Shown here: in pieces, positions 1 through 5,840 of the stretch
Numbering within the stretch: position 1 is the first letter of the stretch
How the letters are laid out: every line of letters starts with the position of its first letter
Source of the DNA: CAYOBW01 sp964402115
GTDB taxonomy: Bacteria; Verrucomicrobiota; Kiritimatiellia; UBA8416; CAYOBW01
Direction: 5' to 3'
Length of the DNA: 10,292 nucleotides
Assembly (NCBI GenBank): GCA_964402115.1
Contig: CAYOBW010000261.1
Coordinates: forward strand, 1 to 10,292
The notes under the pieces: model-generated
What the model was told of the DNA's origin: nothing
The model's input: the letters and a program-made list of their open reading frames with translations, nothing else
The model's database searches: none
Made by a program: the position numbers and the translations under genes

Positions 1-656
1 CAGGCGCACCGTGCTGCCGGGCTTGGCCCAGCGGGTGATATCGATCTCGCCGCCGAACCAGCCCGCCTCGCCCGCCGGCTCGCCGTTGCAGTACAACCGC
101 AGCCGGGTCGAGACACGCTCGAAGCTGACCACGACGCGGCGGCCACCCCACCCCGGCGGAACCTGCGCCTCGCGCTCGTACCAGGCGTACCCCATCTCGC
201 CGGGCTTGCCCCGGACCGGATCGGCGCGGTGCCAGTAGGTCACCATCTCGCTGGATCTGGGGTTGCCGGGGACCTTGCAGAACCCCCAGGCGTCGTCCGT
301 CGGCGGCAACGCGACCGCGGGGATGGCGGTGCTGCGGGCGGTGAGGGTGAGATCGTCGAGCCACACCGTCCCTTTCCAGGGCTCAGTGCCGCCGTAGTTG
401 CGCAGCAGGAGCCGGTGCGCGCTGCTGCCCGGGCGGGTGCGGAAGACCATGCTGACCCAGTGCCAAGGGGTCTTGCCGACGACCCGCTCCGTGGCCTGCG
501 CCAGGAAGATCTCGGGTACGGGGCCGTCGAAGCGGTTACGCAGATCCTGCACTTCGAGGGCGACGTAGCCGGCGCTGAGCTCGGTACGCACGGCGACGGC
601 AAGGGTGTAGGCCGTGTCCGGCTGCAGCATGAGCGGCCGGGTCAGGTGGTAGAAGT
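1..656 (-). pseudogene. GH2-like glycoside hydrolase, sugar-binding N-terminal part, 5' end cut by an IS and 3' end beyond the window
   Basis: An uninterrupted minus-strand frame enters from beyond position 1 and is lost at the left end of the insertion sequence. Reading from 656 down, it begins near FYHLTRPLML and gives about 110 residues of a beta-rich carbohydrate-binding-like domain ending in WKGTVWLDDLTLTA, the usual last strand of CBM4/9-type jelly rolls. A second domain follows, with YAWYEREAQVPPGWGGRRVV, then RLYCNGEPAGEAGWFGGEID and ITRWAKPGSTVRL. That pattern is typical of the sugar-binding domain of family 2 glycoside hydrolases (beta-galactosidase or beta-mannosidase type). The catalytic barrel would lie left of the window and cannot be seen. 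There is no start codon or signal peptide on the gene side of the IS; upstream codons to 729 come from the IS. The family is moderately sure. That it is broken is inferred from the IS border, and whether it was ever one gene with the SGNH remnant on the other side is unresolved. Confidence 0.72.
652..656. repeat. Target-site duplication, left copy (GAAGT)
   Basis: GAAGT lies directly outside the left terminal inverted repeat and is repeated directly outside the right one at 2854-2858. This is the 5-bp direct repeat expected from a single transposition event. Confidence 0.85.
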
Positions 657-672
657 TGATTGCGCTGAAAAA
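657..672 (+). repeat. Left terminal inverted repeat of the IS
   Basis: TGATTGCGCTGAAAAA is a perfect inverted match to 2838-2853. Just inside, the two ends diverge, with CCCCC on this side against GGGGG read inward from the other end. Confidence 0.92.
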
Positions 673-713
673 CCCCCTGCCAGTCGGCCGGCGCCCGTGC
701 CACCCGCGTCCTG

Positions 714-950
714 CTACGGCGCCGTCGTCTCACGTACCTTTGCCGCCCCTTTCCTGCCGGTGCCCTCTGCCGGGTCTGGTCCGAGGCGCTGAACGGCCAG
801 GGTGTTGCGGTCGGAGAGCGCCCACTGCACCTCCTCCCCGGCTGTCAGGCCGATGGCCGCCGCCAGCGGCAGCGGGATGAACACGTAGAACCGGTCGGTC
901 CGTCCTTTCGAACGAATCGCCTGCACTTTCACGGGGTATTTGGCTTGCAT
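714..950 (-). CDS. Small AbrB/SpoVT-like passenger protein of the IS (78 aa)
   Basis: This 78-residue protein lies wholly within the IS and runs away from the transposase. Residues ~5-57 (KVQAIRSKGRTDRFYVFIPL, then AAAIGLTAGEEVQWALSD) have the layout of a swapped-hairpin AbrB/MazE-type DNA-binding domain: a basic strand, a proline-containing turn, an 'AAAIGLTAGEEV' segment and a closing strand. The C-terminal ~20 residues are basic, Gly-rich and probably disordered. It starts with ATG at 948-950, only 7 nt from the 20-bp palindrome, with GGA touching the start rather than a normally spaced ribosome site, so it may be translated weakly or from a leaderless message. I recall similar small proteins beside IS transposases, but the role is not known to me. 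A DNA-binding repressor of the element, acting at the palindrome, is an inference. It could instead be an accessory or antitoxin-like protein. Confidence 0.72.
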   Translation of the reverse strand: MQAKYPVKVQAIRSKGRTDRFYVFIPLPLAAAIGLTAGEEVQWALSDRNTLAVQRLGPDPAEGTGRKGAAKVRETTAP

Positions 951-957
951 TCCGTTA

Positions 958-977
958 GGCTAGGCTATAGCCTAGCC
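958..977. promoter_or_regulatory. 20-bp perfect palindrome between divergent IS genes, probable operator
   Basis: The half-site GGCTAGGCTA is followed by its exact reverse complement TAGCCTAGCC with no spacer. It lies between the starts of the AbrB-like gene (ATG at 948-950) and the transposase (ATG at 1011), where both promoters must be. The position suits an operator controlling both genes. A weak TTGCAT/TATAGC promoter-like pair for the transposase (945-950, 966-971, 15-bp spacing) would overlap it, but this pairing is only tentative. Confidence 0.62.
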
Positions 978-1010
978 ATTGTCAAGTCCAACGGAGTGCG
1001 AAAAGAAGCG

Positions 1011-2690
1011 ATGTCACTTCCCCGCTGTCTGCCGCCTGCCGAGCCAGAACCCGAGTTGCTGGCGCTCTTCGAGCAACCGGGCCGGGTTCCGCAGGCGGTT
1101 CACCGCCGGGCCGGCTTCTTCGTGTTCTTCGCCCGCACGGTGTTTCCGTTGCTCGAGACGTACCGCGAGCGCCTGGCGCCGTTGTACTGCCCGGGGAATG
1201 GCCGTCCGGCGTGGGACCCCGTGCGCTTTCTCGGGGTGCTGATCCTGCAGTTCGTGCTGCGGGCGGCGGACCGGCAGGCCGCCGAGTCGGTCCAGTACGA
1301 CGTGCGCTGGCGCCTGGCCCTGCATCTGGGCGCCGGCGAGCCGACGTTCGACCCCTCGTTGCTGGTCACCTTCCGCGACCGCCTGCTGCGCAGTGGCGAG
1401 GAGAGCCTGGCGTTCGAAGCGCTGCTCGATTACCTGGTCGAGCACGGCTGGGTGCCCAGACGCTCGCGGCAGCGGCTCGATTCCACCCACGTATGGGGGG
1501 TGTTGCGCGAGATGACCCGCCTGGAGTGTGCCCGCGAGGCCATCCGGCTGTTGCTTGAGAACGTAGAGGCCGACGGGCTGCTGCCGGAGGCCTGGTCGGT
1601 GTACTGGGAGCGCTATGTGGAAGACAAGGTCGACCCGCGCGCCAGGCAGCCCGCGCTGCAGGCCAAGTCGGTAGAGGCGGGCGCGGACATGCTGGCGATC
1701 TGGGAGCGTGCCGTGACCTGTCCGCAGATCGCCGGGCGCGATGCGTTCGTACTGCTGCAGCGGGTCTTCCTGGAGAACCACGAACTGGACTGCGCCGGCT
1801 GCTTCCGGCAGACCCGCGCCCAGCCCACCGGCGCCGTCCACAACCCGCACGAGCCCGAGGCTCAGTGGAGCTCGAAGTCCACCACCCGCGACAAGGCCTG
1901 GGTGGGCTATAAGGTGCAGGTGGCCGAAACCGTCCAGGATGAGCCGCGGGAGACCGGAGAGCCGACCGCCAGCTTCCTGACCGCCGTGGTCACGCAAGAC
2001 GCCCCCGCCAGCGACAAGGCCGGCATGGCAGAGGTGTTCGCGGAGCAGCAGCGCCTGGGACTGGAACCGCCGGCCACGCTCTACGTGGACGGCGCCTACG
2101 TCTCCAGCGAAGCACTCCTTCAGGCCCGCGACGAGCAGCGCGAGCTGCGCGGCCCGGCCCCGGCGTCGCCGGACCGGGGCAAGGTCTTCACCGTGGAGGC
2201 CTTCGACGTCCGCGTCGAGGAGCGCTGCGCCATCTGCCCCGCCGGTCAGCCCAGCAGCAACTGCAGCCGCCTAGAGGAGAAGAGCACCGGCAAAGTCCAA
2301 TACCGCATCGAATGGAACAGCGCGGTCTGCGGCAGTTGCCCATCGCGCCAGCAATGCGTCAGTGCCGGCCAGCAACACCGCACCATCCTGGTGGGAGCTC
2401 TGCACACACTGCTGCAGGACCGGCGCCGGGAGATGCAGACCGCAGCGTTCAAGCTGGAGATGCAGCGGCGCAACGGCATCGAGGGCACTCAGAGCGAAAT
2501 GGTGCGTGGCCACGGCATGCGTCAGGCCCGCTACCGCGGCAAAGCCAAGGTCCGGCTGCAGAACTGGCTCATCGGAACCGCCTGCAACCTCCGGCGCCTG
2601 TACCGCAGAACGCAATGGGAAAGCACCCGTGCAACACCGCCGCGGGGGAAAGGGGGCACTGTCGCCGCTTCCGTACGGCAGGAGTCCTGA
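1011..2690 (+). CDS. IS1182-family DDE transposase (559 aa)
   Basis: This DDE-type transposase would cut and join the ends of the surrounding IS. The N-terminal ~130 residues resemble the DUF772 domain (WDPVRFLGVLILQ, then FDPSLLVTFRDRLL). The likely catalytic triad is D157 in RLDSTHVWG, D360 in LYVDGAYVS and E491 in NGIEGTQSEMVRG. Between the last two lies a Cys cluster (C406, C409, C418, C440, C443, C449) seen in the DDE_Tnp_1_6 group. The C-terminal MRQARYRGKAKVRLQ and ACNLRRLYRR are also characteristic of the family. The protein is full length and unbroken. The frame stays open upstream to a TTG at 945, but that would cross the palindrome, so ATG at 1011 was chosen. A purine-rich stretch (1001-1008) sits close and GGAG (993-996) lies 14 nt upstream. 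GTG at 996 is an alternative start. The last ~25 residues are basic, low complexity and probably dispensable. Confidence 0.93.
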   Translation: MSLPRCLPPAEPEPELLALFEQPGRVPQAVHRRAGFFVFFARTVFPLLETYRERLAPLYCPGNGRPAWDPVRFLGVLILQFVLRAADRQAAESVQYDVRWRLALHLGAGEPTFDPSLLVTFRDRLLRSGEESLAFEALLDYLVEHGWVPRRSRQRLDSTHVWGVLREMTRLECAREAIRLLLENVEADGLLPEAWSVYWERYVEDKVDPRARQPALQAKSVEAGADMLAIWERAVTCPQIAGRDAFVLLQRVFLENHELDCAGCFRQTRAQPTGAVHNPHEPEAQWSSKSTTRDKAWVGYKVQVAETVQDEPRETGEPTASFLTAVVTQDAPASDKAGMAEVFAEQQRLGLEPPATLYVDGAYVSSEALLQARDEQRELRGPAPASPDRGKVFTVEAFDVRVEERCAICPAGQPSSNCSRLEEKSTGKVQYRIEWNSAVCGSCPSRQQCVSAGQQHRTILVGALHTLLQDRRREMQTAAFKLEMQRRNGIEGTQSEMVRGHGMRQARYRGKAKVRLQNWLIGTACNLRRLYRRTQWESTRATPPRGKGGTVAASVRQES

Positions 2691-2837
2691 GCACCGCAGA
2701 GCGCCTCGAAAGTGGCCCGAATCAAGCAGCAAAGGCGGTCAGGGGCCCAACCACAGAGCGTCCGCCAGGTCAGCCCGGTACGCCGACCGTCGCAACGACG
2801 GCCGGGCAGCACTACCGCCTCTCCCCCGTCACCCCCC

Positions 2838-2853
2838 TTTTTCAGCGCAATCA
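2838..2853 (-). repeat. Right terminal inverted repeat of the IS
   Basis: TTTTTCAGCGCAATCA is the exact reverse complement of 657-672. It marks the right end of the element and is followed at once by the second GAAGT copy. Confidence 0.92.
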
Positions 2854-2858
2854 GAAGT
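2854..2858. repeat. Target-site duplication, right copy (GAAGT)
   Basis: This second copy of GAAGT lies directly outside the right inverted repeat and matches 652-656. Confidence 0.85.
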
Positions 2859-3389
2859 CGAGGGTTGACCCCAGTCTCTCAGGGGCAGGCCATTCCGTTG
2901 GGCGAGGTCGCGGATGGCTGCAGCGTAGAGGGCCAGGTGGGCCTCCAGGTCGGGGGCGGGGTGAGTAGGATGACGGGCGCGGACGTACGCTGCGACGATC
3001 GGGTTGGGCGTGGTCAGGATGATGACCCTCACCCCGACCGCACGGGCCCGGTCAATCATCTGCTGCAGGTTGGCGCGGAACTCGTCCACGCCGACCAGCT
3101 TGGCCGAGTTCAGGGCGTCGTTGATGCCGAAGTAGAGGATGAGGACCTGCAGTCGCGCCGCCTCGACGTCCGCGGCAAAGCGGCGCAGGCCATCGCGCGA
3201 GGAATCGCCGCCGACGCCGCGGTTCTGGATCGTGACGCCGGCGGCGGTTTCGGCGGCCGGGCAAGGGCCCTGGCCGAGCCCGGCCAGGGCCAGGACCGCA
3301 GTCACAACTCCGACGCTCGCAGGGGCTCGTTTCATGCCCTGAATCTCCGGTGACAGCGGAACCAACGCTCCCGCTGGTCGCGTTGCCCG

Positions 3390-3593
3390 TCAGGGCGACT
3401 CCAGGGGCCCCCGATGCGCCGGCACCAGGGGTCGCTTGGGGTCGCCGGCGAGATAGGTCGTCGTGGTCGGGAAGGCAAACTCAATCCCTTCGGCCTCGAA
3501 GCGCCGCATGATGTCCAGGTTCGTCTCTTCGCACCAGGCGAGGTAATCCCAGTAATCGCTGGACTGGAACCAGGCGACGGCCGTGCTGTCTCC
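3390..3593 (-). pseudogene. MscS-type mechanosensitive channel, C-terminal fragment only
   Basis: On the minus strand, about 63 codons before the TGA at 3390-3392 read as the end of the cytoplasmic domain of an MscS-family channel: AWFQSSDYWDYLAW, EETNLDIMRRFEAEGIEFAF and PTTTTYLAGD. The '(Y/W)EYLA..EE.NL.IM..FE..GIEFAFPT.T.YLA' pattern is characteristic of one branch of small-conductance channels. The three-helix membrane part and beta domain that should precede it are absent. Upstream of ~3593 the same frame reads a Gly/Val alternation that is merely the antisense of a Thr/Pro-rich plus-strand sequence. The fragment therefore breaks at the composition junction, and the exact break (3582-3605) cannot be fixed by eye. 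Confidence 0.75.
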
Positions 3594-3750
3594 CCCTGAG
3601 GCCCTGCGCACATCAACTTCCATTCCAACCTTCACCCCCACAATCAGTGAAACGCCAAAAGCAGTCCAGCGCCCGGCAACGACCACACCTACCCCAACAT
3701 TGACCCTGATCCCAACCCGCCGCGCCACATGGACACCGAGCCCACCCTAG
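3594..3750 (+). pseudogene. Thr/Pro-rich C-terminal tail of a gene whose front is missing
   Basis: A plus-strand frame ending at TAG (3748-3750) reads TSTSIPTFTPTISETPKA, then TTTPTPTLTLIPTRRATWTP, in the style of the Thr/Pro linkers and tails of the surface lipoproteins further right (compare the end of the 7031-7747 gene, ITPTLTQTTAP). The base composition is also like the right part of the window. Upstream the frame becomes antisense to the MscS fragment and hits TAA at 3553-3555 with no start, so the front of the gene is gone. The stop is 28 bp before the next start, as within an operon. It may instead be non-coding sequence that happens to read this way. Confidence 0.5.
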
Positions 3751-3778
3751 AGCCGCCGAGGTAGGGGATAAAATAATC

Positions 3779-4900
3779 ATGGCTAATTCTCGTGGACTAT
3801 TCCGAAGAAAAAACGGCTGGCTTTCCATTCTCCTGGTCATCCTGATCCTATCCAGCTGCCAGTCCCAGCAAACAGATTCCCCTGCAGTGCAAGAATTTCA
3901 ACCAGACCCGAGTAGCGTTCCTGTCGTGGAAAGCCCCGCTGAGCCTCAACCCCCAGCGCCAACCGAAGCTACCTTCTTCTCCACAGAACAGGGAGAACTC
4001 CCACTGCGTTTTACTTTACCCACTCCTGGCCAGGCCCCAATTTCACTCTGGCGCCCACCACTCTACAATACACCCTGGGCGTTGAGTCCATTCGACCATT
4101 TCTATTTCAACCGTCCTATTGCCGCAGATGAAGTTAATTGGCCGGCTGCCGATTATCGCTATGGTGGGGTGTTCTTTGGCAGCGATATTGTCCATACCGG
4201 CATCGATATCCCCACGCCCCGCGGCACTCCAGTTCTGGCAGCTGCCAGTGGTCGGGTCATCTGGGCAGGATACGGGCTGTTTTATGGCAATAACGACCCG
4301 CAGGATCCCTACGGCCTGGCAGTGACAATCCGCCATGATTTTGGTCACCAGGGACAGCGGCTTTATACTGTGTATGCCCATATGAGTGAAATCAAGGTCA
4401 AAGTTGGGCAAGAGGTGAAAACTGGCGATGTCCTGGGTTTAGTGGGCACAACCGGACTGACTACCGGACCGCACCTGCACTTTGAGGTGCGTATGGAGAG
4501 TAACAGTTATTTTGCCACCTATAATCCAGAGCTCTGGCTGGCTCCACCGCAGGGATGGGGAGTTCTGGCCGGGAAAGTGTTAAATACGAACGGCTCTTTA
4601 CTCACCGGGCAGGACGTGTTGGTTCGCAACAAAGATACCCGGCAAAAATGGGTGGTTCGCTCCTACGGCAACCAGGCCGTAAACAGCGATCTATACTACC
4701 AGGAGAATATCGTTCTGAGCGATCTACCGGCCGGAAAGTACGAAATCACGATTGATTACCTGGAAGATCGCTTTCAGACCGATATTGAAATATTTCCGGG
4801 GGCCGTGAGTTATTTTAAATTTCGTGGTAAACTCTATTTCGAAACGACTTTACCTTCTGCACCTTCAATAGACGATATTATTGGGGTAGACCTTCCCTAA
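3779..4900 (+). CDS. M23 (LytM-type) metallopeptidase lipoprotein (373 aa)
   Basis: This is a predicted lipid-anchored peptidoglycan endopeptidase or envelope-remodelling factor. The start has a good ribosome site (GAGGTAGGGG at 3758-3767). Residues 13-27 form a lipoprotein signal with lipobox LSSC (C27). A ~60-residue Pro/Ser-rich linker follows, then an M23 domain at ~125-245. All expected zinc and catalytic residues are present: H139 and D143 in HTGIDIPTPRGTPV, H201 in YAHMS, and H232/H234 in GPHLHFEV. The domain is thus predicted to be active, unlike degenerate LytM regulators. Residues ~258-355 form a beta-rich domain resembling carboxypeptidase regulatory-like folds (LSDLPAGKYEITIDYLED), likely for adhesion or substrate positioning. 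The gene begins 28 bp after the stop of the Thr/Pro-rich tail, and an Ig-domain lipoprotein follows it. Preferred substrate and cleavage site cannot be told. Confidence 0.9.
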   Translation: MANSRGLFRRKNGWLSILLVILILSSCQSQQTDSPAVQEFQPDPSSVPVVESPAEPQPPAPTEATFFSTEQGELPLRFTLPTPGQAPISLWRPPLYNTPWALSPFDHFYFNRPIAADEVNWPAADYRYGGVFFGSDIVHTGIDIPTPRGTPVLAAASGRVIWAGYGLFYGNNDPQDPYGLAVTIRHDFGHQGQRLYTVYAHMSEIKVKVGQEVKTGDVLGLVGTTGLTTGPHLHFEVRMESNSYFATYNPELWLAPPQGWGVLAGKVLNTNGSLLTGQDVLVRNKDTRQKWVVRSYGNQAVNSDLYYQENIVLSDLPAGKYEITIDYLEDRFQTDIEIFPGAVSYFKFRGKLYFETTLPSAPSIDDIIGVDLP

Positions 4901-5005
4901 TTGGTCCTGACATTGGATCTATATTCAAAAGTGCTGGACTATCGGCCAGGTCAAAAGACCAGAACATTCCTCACCGGGAACAGGTGAAGCGCGCCCTTAC
5001 AACAT

Positions 5006-5010
5006 GGAGG
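5006..5010 (+). promoter_or_regulatory. Ribosome binding site that fixes the start of the first Ig lipoprotein
   Basis: GGAGG stands 6 nt before ATG at 5017. The frame also opens at GTG 4984, but that start would add 11 basic residues before an otherwise standard lipoprotein signal and has no such site. Confidence 0.8.
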
Positions 5011-5016
5011 AAAAAC

Positions 5017-5757
5017 ATGATTAAAAAGAACATTCTTGCCGGGCTAAGCATCCTGGTAGCAGCCAGCTTGTTGGTAAGTGCCTGCTCGGCTCAACAGGCT
5101 ACCCCTTCTGCAGCCCCGACCATCGACGCGAATGCAATTTATACTCAGGCAGCTCAAACCGTTGAGGCAGGTCAGACCATGACCCAGGCAGCCAAACCGC
5201 CCACTCAGACCGTAACTCCAACTGTACAAGAATCGACTGCTACCATGGATGCGAATATGGCCGCCGGGCTGACCGCAACCGCTAATGCCGTCCTCCAGCC
5301 TGGAGCTTCCGGCACGGCGACTCAGACCACCCAGCCGGGGCAGCCGACAGCCACGCAAGGGGCAATTACGCCGCTGGTACTACCCACCGCTACCACCAAA
5401 GCCATTGTCCAGCCTGCAGTTGCAACCGGTGATAAATGCGAATGGGTATCGAACAGTCCAGTCGATAACCAGAAAATTCAAAAGAACGCCAGTTTTGACA
5501 CAAGTATTAAAGTAAAAAATACAGGAACGACAACCTGGGATAAAACCTATGCTTTACGTTTTTATGCGGGCGAACGGATGGGTGCTCCCACCGATTTCTT
5601 TGTCCAGCGCAGCGTAAAGCCAGCTGCTGTGTATGAATTCAACTTTTCCATGACAGCCCCAAGCTCAACGGGGAAAAAGGAAATTCTGTTTGTTGTCCAG
5701 AACCCGGATGGACGGAATATGTGCTTCATTAACATCCCGCTGGAAATCACCGATTAG
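5017..5757 (+). CDS. Lipoprotein with C-terminal NBR1-type Ig-like domain (246 aa)
   Basis: The N-terminus (MIKKNILAGLSILVAASLLV, then SAC) is a lipoprotein signal with the lipid-modified cysteine at C23. Residues ~30-140 are a Thr/Ala/Gln/Pro-rich linker containing DANAIYTQAAQTVEAGQT, a motif with a related version in the 7031 gene. Residues 141-246 form a beta-sandwich with NTGTTTWDKTYALRFYAGER and EFNFSMTAPSSTGKKEILFV. This is the pattern of the 'Ig-like domain from next to BRCA1 gene' (NBR1 four-tryptophan domain), common in secreted Chloroflexota proteins. No catalytic domain is present, so a surface binding or structural role is likely but not known. It lies between the M23 peptidase and queG, and a strong hairpin (5775-5816) follows its stop. 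Domain recognition is fairly sure; function is open. Confidence 0.85.
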   Translation: MIKKNILAGLSILVAASLLVSACSAQQATPSAAPTIDANAIYTQAAQTVEAGQTMTQAAKPPTQTVTPTVQESTATMDANMAAGLTATANAVLQPGASGTATQTTQPGQPTATQGAITPLVLPTATTKAIVQPAVATGDKCEWVSNSPVDNQKIQKNASFDTSIKVKNTGTTTWDKTYALRFYAGERMGAPTDFFVQRSVKPAAVYEFNFSMTAPSSTGKKEILFVVQNPDGRNMCFINIPLEITD

Positions 5758-5774
5758 GTTTTTTAAATCACACA

Positions 5775-5816
5775 CAGAACCACAGACCATGCGAAGCAAT
5801 GGGGTTTGTGGTTCTG
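5775..5816 (+). terminator. 14-bp stem hairpin between the Ig lipoprotein and queG, no T-run
   Basis: CAGAACCACAGACC (5775-5788) pairs along its whole length with GGTTTGTGGTTCTG (5803-5816), with one G-T wobble and a 14-nt loop. It lies 18 nt after the lipoprotein stop and ends 24 nt before the queG start. No T-run follows on either strand, so it is not a textbook intrinsic terminator. It could be a transcript-end stabiliser or an attenuator ahead of queG. Confidence 0.55.
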
Positions 5817-5840
5817 GAAGATGACCAGGTAAGCAGTTTC

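Larger units (their letters stand above)
657..2853. mobile_element. Complete IS1182-type insertion sequence, 2197 bp, with passenger gene
   Basis: The element is bounded by a perfect 16-bp inverted repeat (TGATTGCGCTGAAAAA at 657-672, its complement at 2838-2853) and flanked by GAAGT on both sides. It carries a full-length DDE transposase on the plus strand and a divergent small gene on the minus strand, separated by a 20-bp perfect palindrome. The intact ends, target duplication and long undisturbed transposase frame suggest a recent, possibly still active copy. It sits within minus-strand gene remnants (GH2-like on one side, SGNH-like on the other). The ~147 bp between the transposase stop and the right end hold no gene I can support. 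Family assignment rests on the transposase; the exact ISfinder group was not checked. Confidence 0.9.
2829..3335 (-). pseudogene. Secreted SGNH/GDSL hydrolase remnant, lacking blocks I and V, 3' end cut by the IS
   Basis: Translation from ATG at 3333-3335 (GGAG 9 nt upstream; preferred to an upstream GTG at 3363-3365) gives a signal peptide (MKRAPASVGVVTAVLALAG, ending near CPAAETA). SGNH block II follows almost at once as QNRGVGGDSSRDGL, then block III as ILYFGINDALN, and a Rossmann-like core with VGVRVIILTTPNP. In intact SGNH esterases (lipase/acylhydrolase, isoamyl-acetate hydrolase type) a GDS block with the nucleophilic serine stands ~30-40 residues before block II. Here there is no room for it. 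The C-terminal Asp-x-x-His block is also missing: after GLPLRDWGQPST the frame enters the IS and ends in eight IS-derived residues. Both catalytic parts are absent, so it is very unlikely to be a working enzyme. The native part is 2854-3335. It lies 54 bp downstream of the MscS tail on the same strand. Confidence 0.78.

Noticed and set aside
229..792. Plus-strand open frame of 187 codons
   Set aside because: It is antisense to the GH2-like protein, crosses the left IS end, and its Arg/Gly/Ala-rich product has no family features.
1014..1997. Long minus-strand open frame of 327 codons inside the transposase gene
   Set aside because: It is antisense to a well-supported DDE transposase in GC-rich DNA, where such shadow frames are common, and it shows no recognisable domain.
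3600..3728. Gly/Val-alternating minus-strand stretch (GVGVVVAG, GVKVGMEVDV) as the start of a protein fused to the MscS tail
   Set aside because: It is the antisense reading of a Thr/Pro-rich plus-strand sequence whose style matches other lipoproteins here, and MscS proteins do not begin this way.
4930..4965. Short inverted repeat (GGTC AAAA GACC) between the M23 gene and the first Ig lipoprotein
   Set aside because: Only 4 bp of stem and no adjoining T-run; expected by chance at this length. No convincing promoter could be placed in this gap either.
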